Below, piece after piece: positions 24,671 to 32,811 of a DNA stretch of 64,000 nt (positions are counted from its first letter, which is position 1; each line of letters begins with the position of its first letter). Source of the stretch: JAQVIJ01 sp041287365 (lineage in GTDB: Bacteria > Desulfobacterota > Dissulfuribacteria > Dissulfuribacterales > DYLC01); the NCBI GenBank assembly GCA_041287365.1, contig JBEULL010000018.1, forward strand, positions 62,001 through 126,000, read 5' to 3'. A program made the translations under genes and the position numbers. Below the pieces are notes generated by a model. The model had not been told where the DNA came from, did not search any database, and saw only the letters and a program-made list of their open reading frames with translations.

Positions 24671-26041
24671 ATGTGTCTTGAAATCCGCCCGAGTGTTACG
24701 GCCGTTGTTGTAAAAAATCTTGAACGGTCCGTTTGGTCCGTGCTGTGTTTTTGTCTGTTTTTATCAGGGGTCAGTCCTGTGCTTGCGGTTTCCTCAGCTG
24801 AAACGCTCGATGCGCCCATGACACTGGAATATTGTGTGGCTACTGCACTTCAACTGAATCCCTCTTTGAAACGGAATGAAGAGGCTGTTAAGGAGGCTGA
24901 GGCCAATTATTCCATGGCAAGGGCCGCCATATTCCCCAAGTTTTCTCTGAGTGCATATCAGAATCATCTGAACGGCGATCGCCTGGGAATGACGTCCGGT
25001 ATGCCGGGCAGCCTGTATGAACGTGAAGATTATGCCGGATTGTCTGCCAGGCAGCTTCTTTTTGACGGTGGCAAGACCCTGGCTGAACAAAGGGCGGCTC
25101 GATACTCCGCCGATGCCGAGCGTATAAATCTCCAAATCACAGAGGCAGAGGTGGTCATGCGAGTTAAGCAGGCATTTTATCGTGTGCTGGAGGCGCAGGC
25201 ACTCGTAAAGGTGGCTGAAGAGGCGGTCAGCCGTCAAAAGGCGTTTGAGGGTTTGACCAAGGCATTTTTCGAGGCAGGAAAGGCCACCCGTCTGGACCTG
25301 CTGAAGGCGGAGTCTCAGACCATGGATGCTCGAAAGACCCTGGCATCCATTCAGGAGACCGCCAGGCTTTCGCTGGTATATCTTCAGGCGATAATGGGGT
25401 TGGATATGAATCAGGAGATAAACGTAAGCGGCGTCCTGCCTCTCTTCGATCAAAACACATCGCCAGGTTTTCTGGAGAAGTTTTGGACAATGGATGTGCT
25501 TGATGCAAACCTTGACATCAAACACCTGGATGTGTCACTCAAGGCGGCCGGTGAAGATGTGACAGCCAAGCAAAAGGCATGGTTCCCTGAATTGTCTTTG
25601 CAGGGTGTTTATGGTTACAGAGACAGGGACATAGGCGGTGGTGCTGATGAATGGCAGCTTGGGGCCTTTCTGAACTGGTCGGTTTTCGATGGTGGTATCA
25701 GGGCTGGAGACTTGACGAGATCGAAGGCTAAATATAACAATATCCGGTATGCTCAAAAGGAGTTGAAATTGAACGTGGCCGCCCAGGTTAAGGAGGCAAT
25801 AAGCGCCATGAAGACAGCCGCCTCCAATGCCGAGGCCGCTTCGAAGCTCGTAGAGAAGGAAAAAGAGGCATGCAGTGCCGCCGATGCCCTTTACAGGGCA
25901 GGAAAGGCCACATCTCTGGATGTGCTGACAGCCAATGCAGATTTGACCAAGGCGCGAGGGGATTACGTTCAGGCGCTGGCCGCCTATGCCGTTTCAAAGG
26001 CCAGATTGGAGAGATTGACAGCCAAGGAGCTTGAAAAATGA
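24671..26041 (+). CDS. TolC-family outer membrane efflux protein
   Basis: The product is about 456 residues from the ATG at 24671, which follows GAAGGTG; GTG 24665 is an alternative. A signal sequence ends near residue 40 (PVLAVSSAE). Two OEP repeats follow, each with the long amphipathic helices and short beta segments of TolC, around ARQLLFDGGKT and LNWSVFDGGIRAGD, the paired strand motifs of the beta-barrel. It should form the outer-membrane channel for the periplasmic adaptor and ABC transporter encoded next. Its stop overlaps the adaptor start by four bases. Confidence 0.9.
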   Translation: MCLEIRPSVTAVVVKNLERSVWSVLCFCLFLSGVSPVLAVSSAETLDAPMTLEYCVATALQLNPSLKRNEEAVKEAEANYSMARAAIFPKFSLSAYQNHLNGDRLGMTSGMPGSLYEREDYAGLSARQLLFDGGKTLAEQRAARYSADAERINLQITEAEVVMRVKQAFYRVLEAQALVKVAEEAVSRQKAFEGLTKAFFEAGKATRLDLLKAESQTMDARKTLASIQETARLSLVYLQAIMGLDMNQEINVSGVLPLFDQNTSPGFLEKFWTMDVLDANLDIKHLDVSLKAAGEDVTAKQKAWFPELSLQGVYGYRDRDIGGGADEWQLGAFLNWSVFDGGIRAGDLTRSKAKYNNIRYAQKELKLNVAAQVKEAISAMKTAASNAEAASKLVEKEKEACSAADALYRAGKATSLDVLTANADLTKARGDYVQALAAYAVSKARLERLTAKELEK

Positions 26042-27189
26042 AAAGAATGTTTGGGTATAAGTCATTTTTTGTCCTGATTGTGGTGTGTGCGGCAGGATTT
26101 CTCGGATATCGTATGTTTCTTTATCGAACACCCGTGGAGATGGTTCAGGTGAGGACAGGCAAGGTGCAGGAATATGTGGGCGGCCCAGGAGTGCTGGAAG
26201 CCCGCATACCTGTGAACGTGAGCGGTAGGATCACCTCACAGATTGTCTGGCTTGGAGCCGATGTGGGAGATCGAGTGAAACGCGGGGATCTGCTTGTGCG
26301 GTTGGAGCGCTCCGAACTCATGGCCAAGTTAAACCAGGCAAGGGAAGGGGTGACTGTGGCCCGCAGGAATATCTATCTGGCTGAGACCGGAAGAAGCAAG
26401 GCCCAGGCTGACTTGGATCTGGCGCGCGACAATTATTTGCGGGACTTGAAGGTTTTCAAGGCAGGTTATATCTCTCAGGCTGCCATGGATGCCAGTACGG
26501 CTCAGTTGAGAGTGGCTGAAAGCGCTATGCATGCTGCAGATGCCCTGCTTTCAGTCAGACATGCCGAGCACAGGAAGGCAAACGAGGATGTGGCCAACGC
26601 TGAGGCAGTATTGGCCTATACGGAGATAACAGCCCCCATGGATGGAGTGGTCGTCTCCAGACTCAGAGAGATCGGGGATACTGTCATGCCAGGTACACCT
26701 GTTTTCCAGATAGTGGATGAGAACACCCTTTGGGTAAAGGCTCGTATAGATGAAACTGTTGTAGGCAAAGTCAGGCAGGGGCAGCCTGCTGTCATAGCCC
26801 TGCGCACCGGAGGTATCTTCAATGGTCGGGTGGAGCGAGTGGAGCGTCAGTCCGACAAAGCTACTCGCGAGTTGGAAGTGGCTGTATCCTTTGAACAACC
26901 GCCGTTGGAGTTCGCTATCGACCAGGAGGCTGAGGTCCGTATTCTTACAGGAGAGGCAGATGGGCTCGTCATTCCATCCGTGAGTATGTTTTACAAGAAC
27001 GGCAAACCAGCAGTTTTAGTATTGAAGGACGGCAGGTCTTTTTTGCAGCCGGTCAAGATCGGTCTGAAGGGTGAAAATGCGGTGCAGGTATTGGAGGGGC
27101 TTCGGTCAGGCGATTCATTAGTCAAGCACCCGGAACGGTTCAGTGTAGGGGAGCGTATTCAGCCGATCCCATTCAAAAATGTCTCATAA
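26038..27189 (+). CDS. HlyD/RND-type periplasmic adaptor (membrane fusion protein)
   Basis: This 383-residue protein has one N-terminal membrane anchor (residues ~8-28). The split lipoyl half-motifs (PVNVSGRITSQIVWLGADVGDRVKRGDLLVRL and EITAPMDGVVVSRLREIGDTV) flank a coiled-coil hairpin (about 90-185). Beta-barrel and membrane-proximal domains follow. The order fits the adaptors of MacA/DevB-type ABC exporters. It starts with an ATGA overlap with the tolC-like gene and is followed 21 bp later by the permease. Confidence 0.9.
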   Translation: MKRMFGYKSFFVLIVVCAAGFLGYRMFLYRTPVEMVQVRTGKVQEYVGGPGVLEARIPVNVSGRITSQIVWLGADVGDRVKRGDLLVRLERSELMAKLNQAREGVTVARRNIYLAETGRSKAQADLDLARDNYLRDLKVFKAGYISQAAMDASTAQLRVAESAMHAADALLSVRHAEHRKANEDVANAEAVLAYTEITAPMDGVVVSRLREIGDTVMPGTPVFQIVDENTLWVKARIDETVVGKVRQGQPAVIALRTGGIFNGRVERVERQSDKATRELEVAVSFEQPPLEFAIDQEAEVRILTGEADGLVIPSVSMFYKNGKPAVLVLKDGRSFLQPVKIGLKGENAVQVLEGLRSGDSLVKHPERFSVGERIQPIPFKNVS

Positions 27190-27210
27190 TTGTGTGGCTG
27201 GTGAATTCCC

Positions 27211-28410
27211 ATGGATCTGGCTATAAAAGATATATCACGGCATGCCGGTAAGTTTATTGCCACTATTTTGGGCGTGGGACTGCTTTTGACCATAGTCTTC
27301 ATTATGAACGGCATATATAGAGGTATTATTGCTGACGGTGTTTGGCTTATCGAAAATACTGATACAGACCTGTGGGTGGTGGAACGAGGCCGGGGTGGCC
27401 CGTTCAACGAACAGTCTCGTGTTCGAATGGACATGTATAAAAGCGTGCAGGCCACGCCTGGTGTTATGCAGGCAGGTCCTTTCATCGTGTATGCCGTGCA
27501 GCGTGAGCTTGCGGGTAAGAGTCAGCAATTCAGCATAGTCGGTTACGATATAGCCATAGGTCTTGGCATGCCCGGTCGTCTGATTGCAGGAAGACAGATA
27601 ACCGCTTCCCATTACGAGATGGTGGCGGACAAGAAACTCGGGTTACAGCTCGATGACAAGGTGCGGCTCGGCGTGCATGACTATCGCGTGGTGGGTATCA
27701 CAAAAGGCGCTGTGGATTCGGGTGGAAATCCCCTGATTTATCTGGCCTTGCCTGACGCGCAGGAGGTGCTTTATCAGATGGATAATCAGGCCATTTATGC
27801 CTCAAGGGCCGCTAGTCTTCAGCGTCTTTTGAATGCAGGATTGAGCCAGGAGGATGCCGAACGCATGCTGCCGCTCGTTTCGCCCCCTGTAGATACCATC
27901 AGCGCTGTGTTGGTACGTCTCAGGCCCGGAGAGGACCCTCAACTCGTCAAGGATCTTATAGAAAAATGGCTTTATCTGAGTGTATTTTCCTCGGATGATG
28001 AGAAAAATCTCATGTTGGAAGGCAGAGTTAAGCGGATTTCCATCGTACTTGGCACCTTCAGGATATTGCTGCTCGTTGTGTCCATAGTCATCGTTGCCCT
28101 CATCGTCTATGTTTTGACTATCGAGAAGATAAAGTCTATCGCAACACTCAAGCTCATAGGCGCATCCAATTGGGTCATAATCCGTCTGATTCTGGAGCAG
28201 ACCTTGCTTTTGACCATTTCCAGTTTTCTTTTTGGCTATACAATGGCTGTTCTGTTGAAGGTCTCAGAAAAATTTCCGCGCACCCTTTATTTTCTTCCAT
28301 TCGATACCACCTCTATCTTTTTGATAATGCTGGTGGGAGGGATTCTGGCGAGCGGTCTGGCCGTCTGGCATGCCTTGAAGGCACCGCCGGCCTTGGCCCT
28401 TGGAGGTTGA
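27211..28410 (+). CDS. FtsX/MacB-like ABC transporter permease (DevC type)
   Basis: The 399-residue permease has one N-terminal helix (about 15-38), a large periplasmic domain (about 40-270) and three C-terminal helices (near 280-305, 325-350, 365-390). This is the FtsX topology of MacB and DevC. The ATPase is a separate gene downstream, as in DevBCA rather than fused as in MacB. With the adaptor and the TolC homologue it should form a tripartite exporter; the cargo cannot be inferred. Confidence 0.85.
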   Translation: MDLAIKDISRHAGKFIATILGVGLLLTIVFIMNGIYRGIIADGVWLIENTDTDLWVVERGRGGPFNEQSRVRMDMYKSVQATPGVMQAGPFIVYAVQRELAGKSQQFSIVGYDIAIGLGMPGRLIAGRQITASHYEMVADKKLGLQLDDKVRLGVHDYRVVGITKGAVDSGGNPLIYLALPDAQEVLYQMDNQAIYASRAASLQRLLNAGLSQEDAERMLPLVSPPVDTISAVLVRLRPGEDPQLVKDLIEKWLYLSVFSSDDEKNLMLEGRVKRISIVLGTFRILLLVVSIVIVALIVYVLTIEKIKSIATLKLIGASNWVIIRLILEQTLLLTISSFLFGYTMAVLLKVSEKFPRTLYFLPFDTTSIFLIMLVGGILASGLAVWHALKAPPALALGG

Positions 28411-28412
28411 AG

Positions 28413-29090
28413 ATGCCGATTTTGCAAGTTGAGCGGATCAGAAAGATCTTCGGTGAGGGGGCGTTGGCCGTTACCGCCCTGGACTCAATCGATTTCACGG
28501 TGAATAAAGGGGAACTCATGGCCCTTCTTGGACCAAGCGGTTCAGGTAAGAGCACACTGCTTCTCTGTCTGAGTCTGATCCTTGAGCCTACGGCAGGAAG
28601 AATCATCATCAATAATGAAGAGATATACAATAACGGTTGGACCAATGTGGATGTCCGACGTTTCAGACGGGAAAATATAGGTTTTATATTTCAGGGCCAC
28701 AATCTTATTCCATTTTTGACCACCCTCGATAATGTGGCGTTGGTCATGACTCTAAATGGTGTAAGTGACAGAGATGCCCGTAAAAAAAGTATAGAGATAC
28801 TGGAATACCTGGAGATAGCCCACCGAGCAGATTTTTATCCTTCCTTCCTTTCCGGCGGTGAGCAACAACGCGTGGCCATTGCCAGGGCCATAGCCAACGA
28901 ACCAGCCCTCATCTTTGCCGATGAACCCACCGCATCTCTGGATACAGAGCGTGGGTTCAAGGTAATGGAGTTGCTGAAGCGTATCGCAAAAGAAAAGGGC
29001 TCTGGTGTCATAACCGTTACTCATGATCATCGTATGATAGAGGGGTTTGATACCGTCTATGAATTGAGAGACGGAATGCTTGTAAAATAA
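28413..29090 (+). CDS. ABC transporter ATPase (LolD/DevA-like)
   Basis: The product is 225 residues from the ATG at 28413; GGAGG lies just upstream inside the permease gene's final codons. Walker A is GPSGSGKST, the Q-loop is IFQGHNLIPF, the signature is LSGGEQQR, Walker B is LIFADEP and the switch histidine is in VTHDH. The protein matches the MacB/LolD/DevA branch that pairs with FtsX-like permeases. It ends the four-gene exporter unit, and no clear terminator follows. Confidence 0.9.
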   Translation: MPILQVERIRKIFGEGALAVTALDSIDFTVNKGELMALLGPSGSGKSTLLLCLSLILEPTAGRIIINNEEIYNNGWTNVDVRRFRRENIGFIFQGHNLIPFLTTLDNVALVMTLNGVSDRDARKKSIEILEYLEIAHRADFYPSFLSGGEQQRVAIARAIANEPALIFADEPTASLDTERGFKVMELLKRIAKEKGSGVITVTHDHRMIEGFDTVYELRDGMLVK

Positions 29091-29582
29091 TCATTTTTTA
29101 AAAAAATTGTCAAAATTACTTGATTTAATTTTATGCATAGAATAGCATGAATTTGTCCAATAGTTATATTTTTTATATGTTTGCAGCAGAATAAAAATTT
29201 GACGAAGGAACAAATGCCATATGGAAGCGAACAATCTTGCCACACTAACCCATTGGAGCTGTTTTGCATAAAAGATTATGCCGCTTTCTCCGCTATGTAA
29301 GTATTTATGTGATACGAGATTGGACGAGTTACCTCGGGACATTCAAAAAACTTGAGAGATTGATAACCAATTTTGAGTTTACAGATCTGAGAACGGCTGT
29401 GGAACTATATGATTGGCGGAATTGTGCTGTTCAGCGGCTGTGTCCTTGATGATTTTTCGAGGTGTTTTTGCATTTGATTTTATGTTCTTATGTCATGTTC
29501 ATGGGCGTGCCAAGGATATTTCTTGCAGAAATCACTTGTTGTAGGCTGGTTTTGGTTTTAATCTGCTGACAGAGGTGAGTTT
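29091..29582. other. Non-coding gap of 492 bp
   Basis: This A+T-rich stretch separates the exporter operon from the kinase-like gene. It holds only short frames of about 60-80 codons without ribosome sites or recognisable sequence, for example at 29264-29449. I see no RNA gene, repeat or convincing promoter. A TTGACG at about 29198 has no matching -10 element at the right distance. Confidence 0.5.
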
Positions 29583-30554
29583 ATGGAAACAGTCGCCGAA
29601 CTGGTGAAAAGACTCAGGCCCAATCTTTCTGTAGGTCAATATGGCAGATTCGTAACCGATACAAGTGAATTTATGGACATCGGCTACGGCGATGTGATTC
29701 ATGTAGGTGGGTTGCATTACCTGGTTTTGAGGGACGAGACCGAGAGAAGTTTCGGTATAGAAGACCCGAAATACTGGGTCAAACGGTGTGTGCTGCTGGA
29801 GACAGGTGACCGTCGTATTTTGAAGCTGGTCTTTCACGAGAGTTTCCCTCTTCGTCTGGGCAAGCTCTCTGTCAAATGTTATCGAAGCCCTGAAAAAGAG
29901 AGCCGTGTACTGGAGTTGGTCAGAGGGGATTGGCGCTTCATGCAGGGTACAACTGAAAGGGATGACAAGGGTAATTCCGTCAGAATCTTGGAGGTCATTA
30001 GAGGAAAACGTATAGACGAAGCTGTTGCGACACTGGAGGCGAATCACCGGACATACTTTTTTGAAATATTCCCCGAACTTTTCGAAAAATTTATGGGAGC
30101 CTGTGAGGCAATAGCCTTTTTGCATGAACACGGTGAAAAACATGGAGATATTCGGCGGGATCATCTGCGAGTCGAGAGTGGAACGGAGAGATTCCGCTGG
30201 ATAGATTTTGACTATACCTATGATTTTTATGAAAATCCCTTTGGCCTGGATTTGTTCGGACTGGGTAGTATCCTTACTTTCCTTGTGGGTAAGGATATCT
30301 ATCACATCGGAGAGCTTGAACGACTTGGACTCGCTGAGGTGATTCCAAAACTGACCAGTGAAGATTTTTCGCTGCTTTATCCCAATCGAGTCGTAAATCT
30401 TAAAAAAATTTTTCCATATATTCCAAATGCATTGAATAAAATTCTATTACATTTTTCTCAGGGTGCAGAATTGGGTTACGAAACAGTGGATGAGTTGTTA
30501 CGGGATATGGAAACGGTCAGAGTGCAGATCAAGAAAGGAGGGAATTTATCATGA
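29583..30554 (+). CDS. Protein kinase-fold protein
   Basis: This 323-residue soluble protein has kinase-like motifs in order: a candidate beta-3 lysine in RRILKLVF (near residue 80), a helix-C glutamate candidate, a catalytic loop HGEKHGDIRRDHL (near 190, matching HGD-x4-N but with Asp-His at the end), and a metal-binding IDFDY in place of DFG (near 205). A glycine-rich loop is not clear. It could be an atypical Ser/Thr or small-molecule kinase, or a pseudokinase. Its last four bases overlap the start of the universal stress protein gene, so the two are coupled. Confidence 0.7.
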   Translation: METVAELVKRLRPNLSVGQYGRFVTDTSEFMDIGYGDVIHVGGLHYLVLRDETERSFGIEDPKYWVKRCVLLETGDRRILKLVFHESFPLRLGKLSVKCYRSPEKESRVLELVRGDWRFMQGTTERDDKGNSVRILEVIRGKRIDEAVATLEANHRTYFFEIFPELFEKFMGACEAIAFLHEHGEKHGDIRRDHLRVESGTERFRWIDFDYTYDFYENPFGLDLFGLGSILTFLVGKDIYHIGELERLGLAEVIPKLTSEDFSLLYPNRVVNLKKIFPYIPNALNKILLHFSQGAELGYETVDELLRDMETVRVQIKKGGNLS

Positions 30555-31003
30555 ATTTCAAAAAGATATTGATTGCCGTGGATGCTTCTGAAAATTCTAT
30601 GCGTGCTGTGCGATATGCGGGCGAGATAGTGGGTTCGTCCGCTGGCTTCGAGATAACATTGTTGCATGTGGCGGTTGCACCTGACAGGGATCTATTTCCT
30701 GATGAGACTGTATGGAAGGCCAAAAAACAGGAAATTCAGGCCAATATGGAGTTGTTTTTTCGAAAAAGCAGGGCTGCATTGATTGAATTCGGAGTCTCAT
30801 CTCAGAATATACATGAAAAATATGTCCAAAGCGGTGGTGGAAGCCTGTCGCATCAGATTCTGAATGTCCAAGAATCCGGAGGGTTCGGCACCATCGTGAT
30901 TGGCAGAAGGGGTGTATCCAAAGAGGAGGAATTCCTGTTCGGCAGTGTCTCCAACAAGATTGTCCATTATGCCAGAAATTGTACTGTATGGGTCGTGGAG
31001 TGA
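30551..31003 (+). CDS. Universal stress protein (UspA family, ATP-binding type)
   Basis: This single-domain Usp of 150 residues begins FKKILIAVDASENSMRAVRYA and ends with the nucleotide-binding motif G-x2-G-x9-G-S (GRRGVSKEEEFLFGS), so it belongs to the ATP-binding class. A GGAGGG ribosome site lies inside the end of the kinase-like gene. Overlap with a kinase-fold gene suggests a shared stress-signalling role; the link is inferred from position only. Confidence 0.88.
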   Translation: MNFKKILIAVDASENSMRAVRYAGEIVGSSAGFEITLLHVAVAPDRDLFPDETVWKAKKQEIQANMELFFRKSRAALIEFGVSSQNIHEKYVQSGGGSLSHQILNVQESGGFGTIVIGRRGVSKEEEFLFGSVSNKIVHYARNCTVWVVE

Positions 31004-31051
31004 CGGCAATCAGCCGGTTCCCGTGATTGTGTCGGCAGTTCGACATAGCCC

Positions 31052-31080
31052 TTGTCAGGAGTGTCTTGTGTCTGTATAAT
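31052..31080 (+). promoter_or_regulatory. Sigma-70 promoter upstream of pycA
   Basis: TTGTCA (31052-31057) and a perfect TATAAT (31075-31080) are separated by 17 bases. The start would be near 31087, giving a leader of about 245 bases before the GTG at 31331. The 327-bp gap 31004-31330 holds no gene. The leader contains AGGGC/GCCCT (31118-31122 with 31132-31136) followed by TGTGTTTTTT, a possible weak attenuator. Confidence 0.55.
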
Positions 31081-31330
31081 GACAATACCGTTCTGGTGGT
31101 GGTTGATCTATGGCGGCAGGGCGGTATTGGAGCCCTTGTGTTTTTTCAAAACTGATGCATTCACGTTGTCCTTCCGTTCTTTTCGTTGTCTTTTTATAAT
31201 GCTCTCCTCACATTGTGTTTTTGATGGAATTATGTAAGAATGAATGGGCGTGGTGTGTGTCTGCGCCATAGCTGTTTTGTTGTGTGTAATGCTGGTTAAG
31301 TGATATTTTGTTTCGAATAGGGGGTCATTT

Positions 31331-32788
31331 GTGGAAAATAAGATCAAGAAGATTCTTGTGGCCAATCGCGGAGTGCCTGCCGTCAGAATCATGCATACTT
31401 GTCGGGATAGAAAAATTCCAACTGTTGCAGTTTATAGTACCCCTGACAGGCTTTCCCATCATGTGTTTGTGGCGAATTCCGCTATTCACATAGGCGAGGC
31501 GCCGCCAGCGGAATCCTATCTCAACATGCAGAAGATGATAGATGCGGCCCTTAAGAGCGGGGCCAATGCTATTCACCCTGGATGGGGTTTTTTGGCGGAA
31601 AACAGTGTTTTCGCCCAGATGGTGCAGGATGCTGGGCTTATTTGGATTGGTCCTCCGCCTAATGTAATCAGAATGATGGGCGACAAAATGGAGGCAAAGA
31701 AGATCGCCATGCGCGCTAATGTGCCCACCATTCCAGGCGTAAACGGTGTGAAAAGCGTGGAGCAGGTGAAGCAGTGGATGAGGGAAGACCGTGTGGAATA
31801 TCCCATCATCATAAAGGCTGCCTTGGGCGGCGGCGGCAAGGGCATGGTGAAGGTCTCTTTCGATGAAGAACTGGAACAGGCCATCTCTCGCGCCCGTTCC
31901 GAGGCCCTCAAGTCCTTCGGAGACGAAAACCTGCTGGCTGAAAAATATATAGAGAGGGGCAGGCATATAGAGGTTCAGGTGGTGGCGGATCAGCACAGTC
32001 ATGTGGTGCATCTGCATGAAAGAGAGTGCACGCTTCAGCGCAGAAACCAGAAGATTATAGAAGAAGCACCGTCTCCTTCCATAGAGGACGACATCCGTTA
32101 CGAGATGTGCTTCACTGCGGTGCGTCTCATGCGGGAGATCGGTTATCATTCCGCAGGAACGGTGGAATTTCTGTTCGACAGCTCCACTAACCGCTTCTAT
32201 TTTCTGGAGGTCAACACCAGACTACAGGTGGAACACGGGATAACGGAGCTTATCACCGGCCTGGATATCGTCGATATCATGATAGATGTTGCGGAGGGCA
32301 AGCCTCTTTCATTTAAACAGTCGGATATCAGACCCAACAGATGGGCCTTGGAGGTGCGTGTAAATGCCGAAGATCCCAAGAGTTTCAGCCCGTCATTCGG
32401 CACCATAACCCATCTGGAGGTTCCCCAGGGGCCTGGTGTAAGAATCGCTCAGGGCGTTTATGAGGGTGCTGACATTCCACCCTATTACGATTCACTTCTC
32501 ATGCTCATCATGACTGCCGGGCCTGAACGTGACGATGCCATCAATGCCATGGACAGGACTCTGGCCAGAAACTTCCGTGTGGATGGAGTCAAGACCTTGG
32601 CCCCGTTGCTTCTGAGTATTATCCGTCATGAGTCTTTCAGAAAGGGTGAGTTTTCCACCCGTTTCATCGAGACACACATGGATGAGCTGGTTTCCATGTT
32701 CAAGGACAAAGACACAGAGGACGAGGTCTTGAAAATTGCGAAATATGTGGCCCGCATATCTGCATTAGGGCCGCAGGAATGGATGTGA
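31331..32788 (+). CDS. pycA: Pyruvate carboxylase subunit A (biotin carboxylase)
   Basis: The 485-residue protein starts at GTG and has the ATP-grasp biotin carboxylase layout. ANRGVPAVRIMHTC is at the N-terminus, HPGWGFLAEN near 77, the glycine-rich lid KAALGGGGKGM near 160, and the catalytic FLEVNTRLQVEHGITE near 295 (VEHPVTE in most relatives). It carboxylates biotin carried by PycB. An acetyl-CoA carboxylase AccC role is less likely because the next gene is a carboxyltransferase-BCCP fusion of the pyruvate or oxaloacetate type. It overlaps the longest frame of pycB. Confidence 0.88.
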   Translation: MENKIKKILVANRGVPAVRIMHTCRDRKIPTVAVYSTPDRLSHHVFVANSAIHIGEAPPAESYLNMQKMIDAALKSGANAIHPGWGFLAENSVFAQMVQDAGLIWIGPPPNVIRMMGDKMEAKKIAMRANVPTIPGVNGVKSVEQVKQWMREDRVEYPIIIKAALGGGGKGMVKVSFDEELEQAISRARSEALKSFGDENLLAEKYIERGRHIEVQVVADQHSHVVHLHERECTLQRRNQKIIEEAPSPSIEDDIRYEMCFTAVRLMREIGYHSAGTVEFLFDSSTNRFYFLEVNTRLQVEHGITELITGLDIVDIMIDVAEGKPLSFKQSDIRPNRWALEVRVNAEDPKSFSPSFGTITHLEVPQGPGVRIAQGVYEGADIPPYYDSLLMLIMTAGPERDDAINAMDRTLARNFRVDGVKTLAPLLLSIIRHESFRKGEFSTRFIETHMDELVSMFKDKDTEDEVLKIAKYVARISALGPQEWM

Positions 32789-32811
32789 TTATGAAAAAGA
32801 AGGGGAAAAAT

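Noticed and set aside
29414..29428. Near match to a sigma-54 promoter (TTGGCGGAATTGTGCTG)
   Set aside because: GG and GC are separated by nine bases instead of ten, which is not functional in known promoters.
29264..29449. 61-codon frame in the gap after the exporter operon
   Set aside because: No ribosome site, no promoter and no recognisable motif.
31325..32149. 274-codon minus-strand frame opposite pycA
   Set aside because: Shadow of the biotin carboxylase gene, His-rich random composition, no ribosome site.
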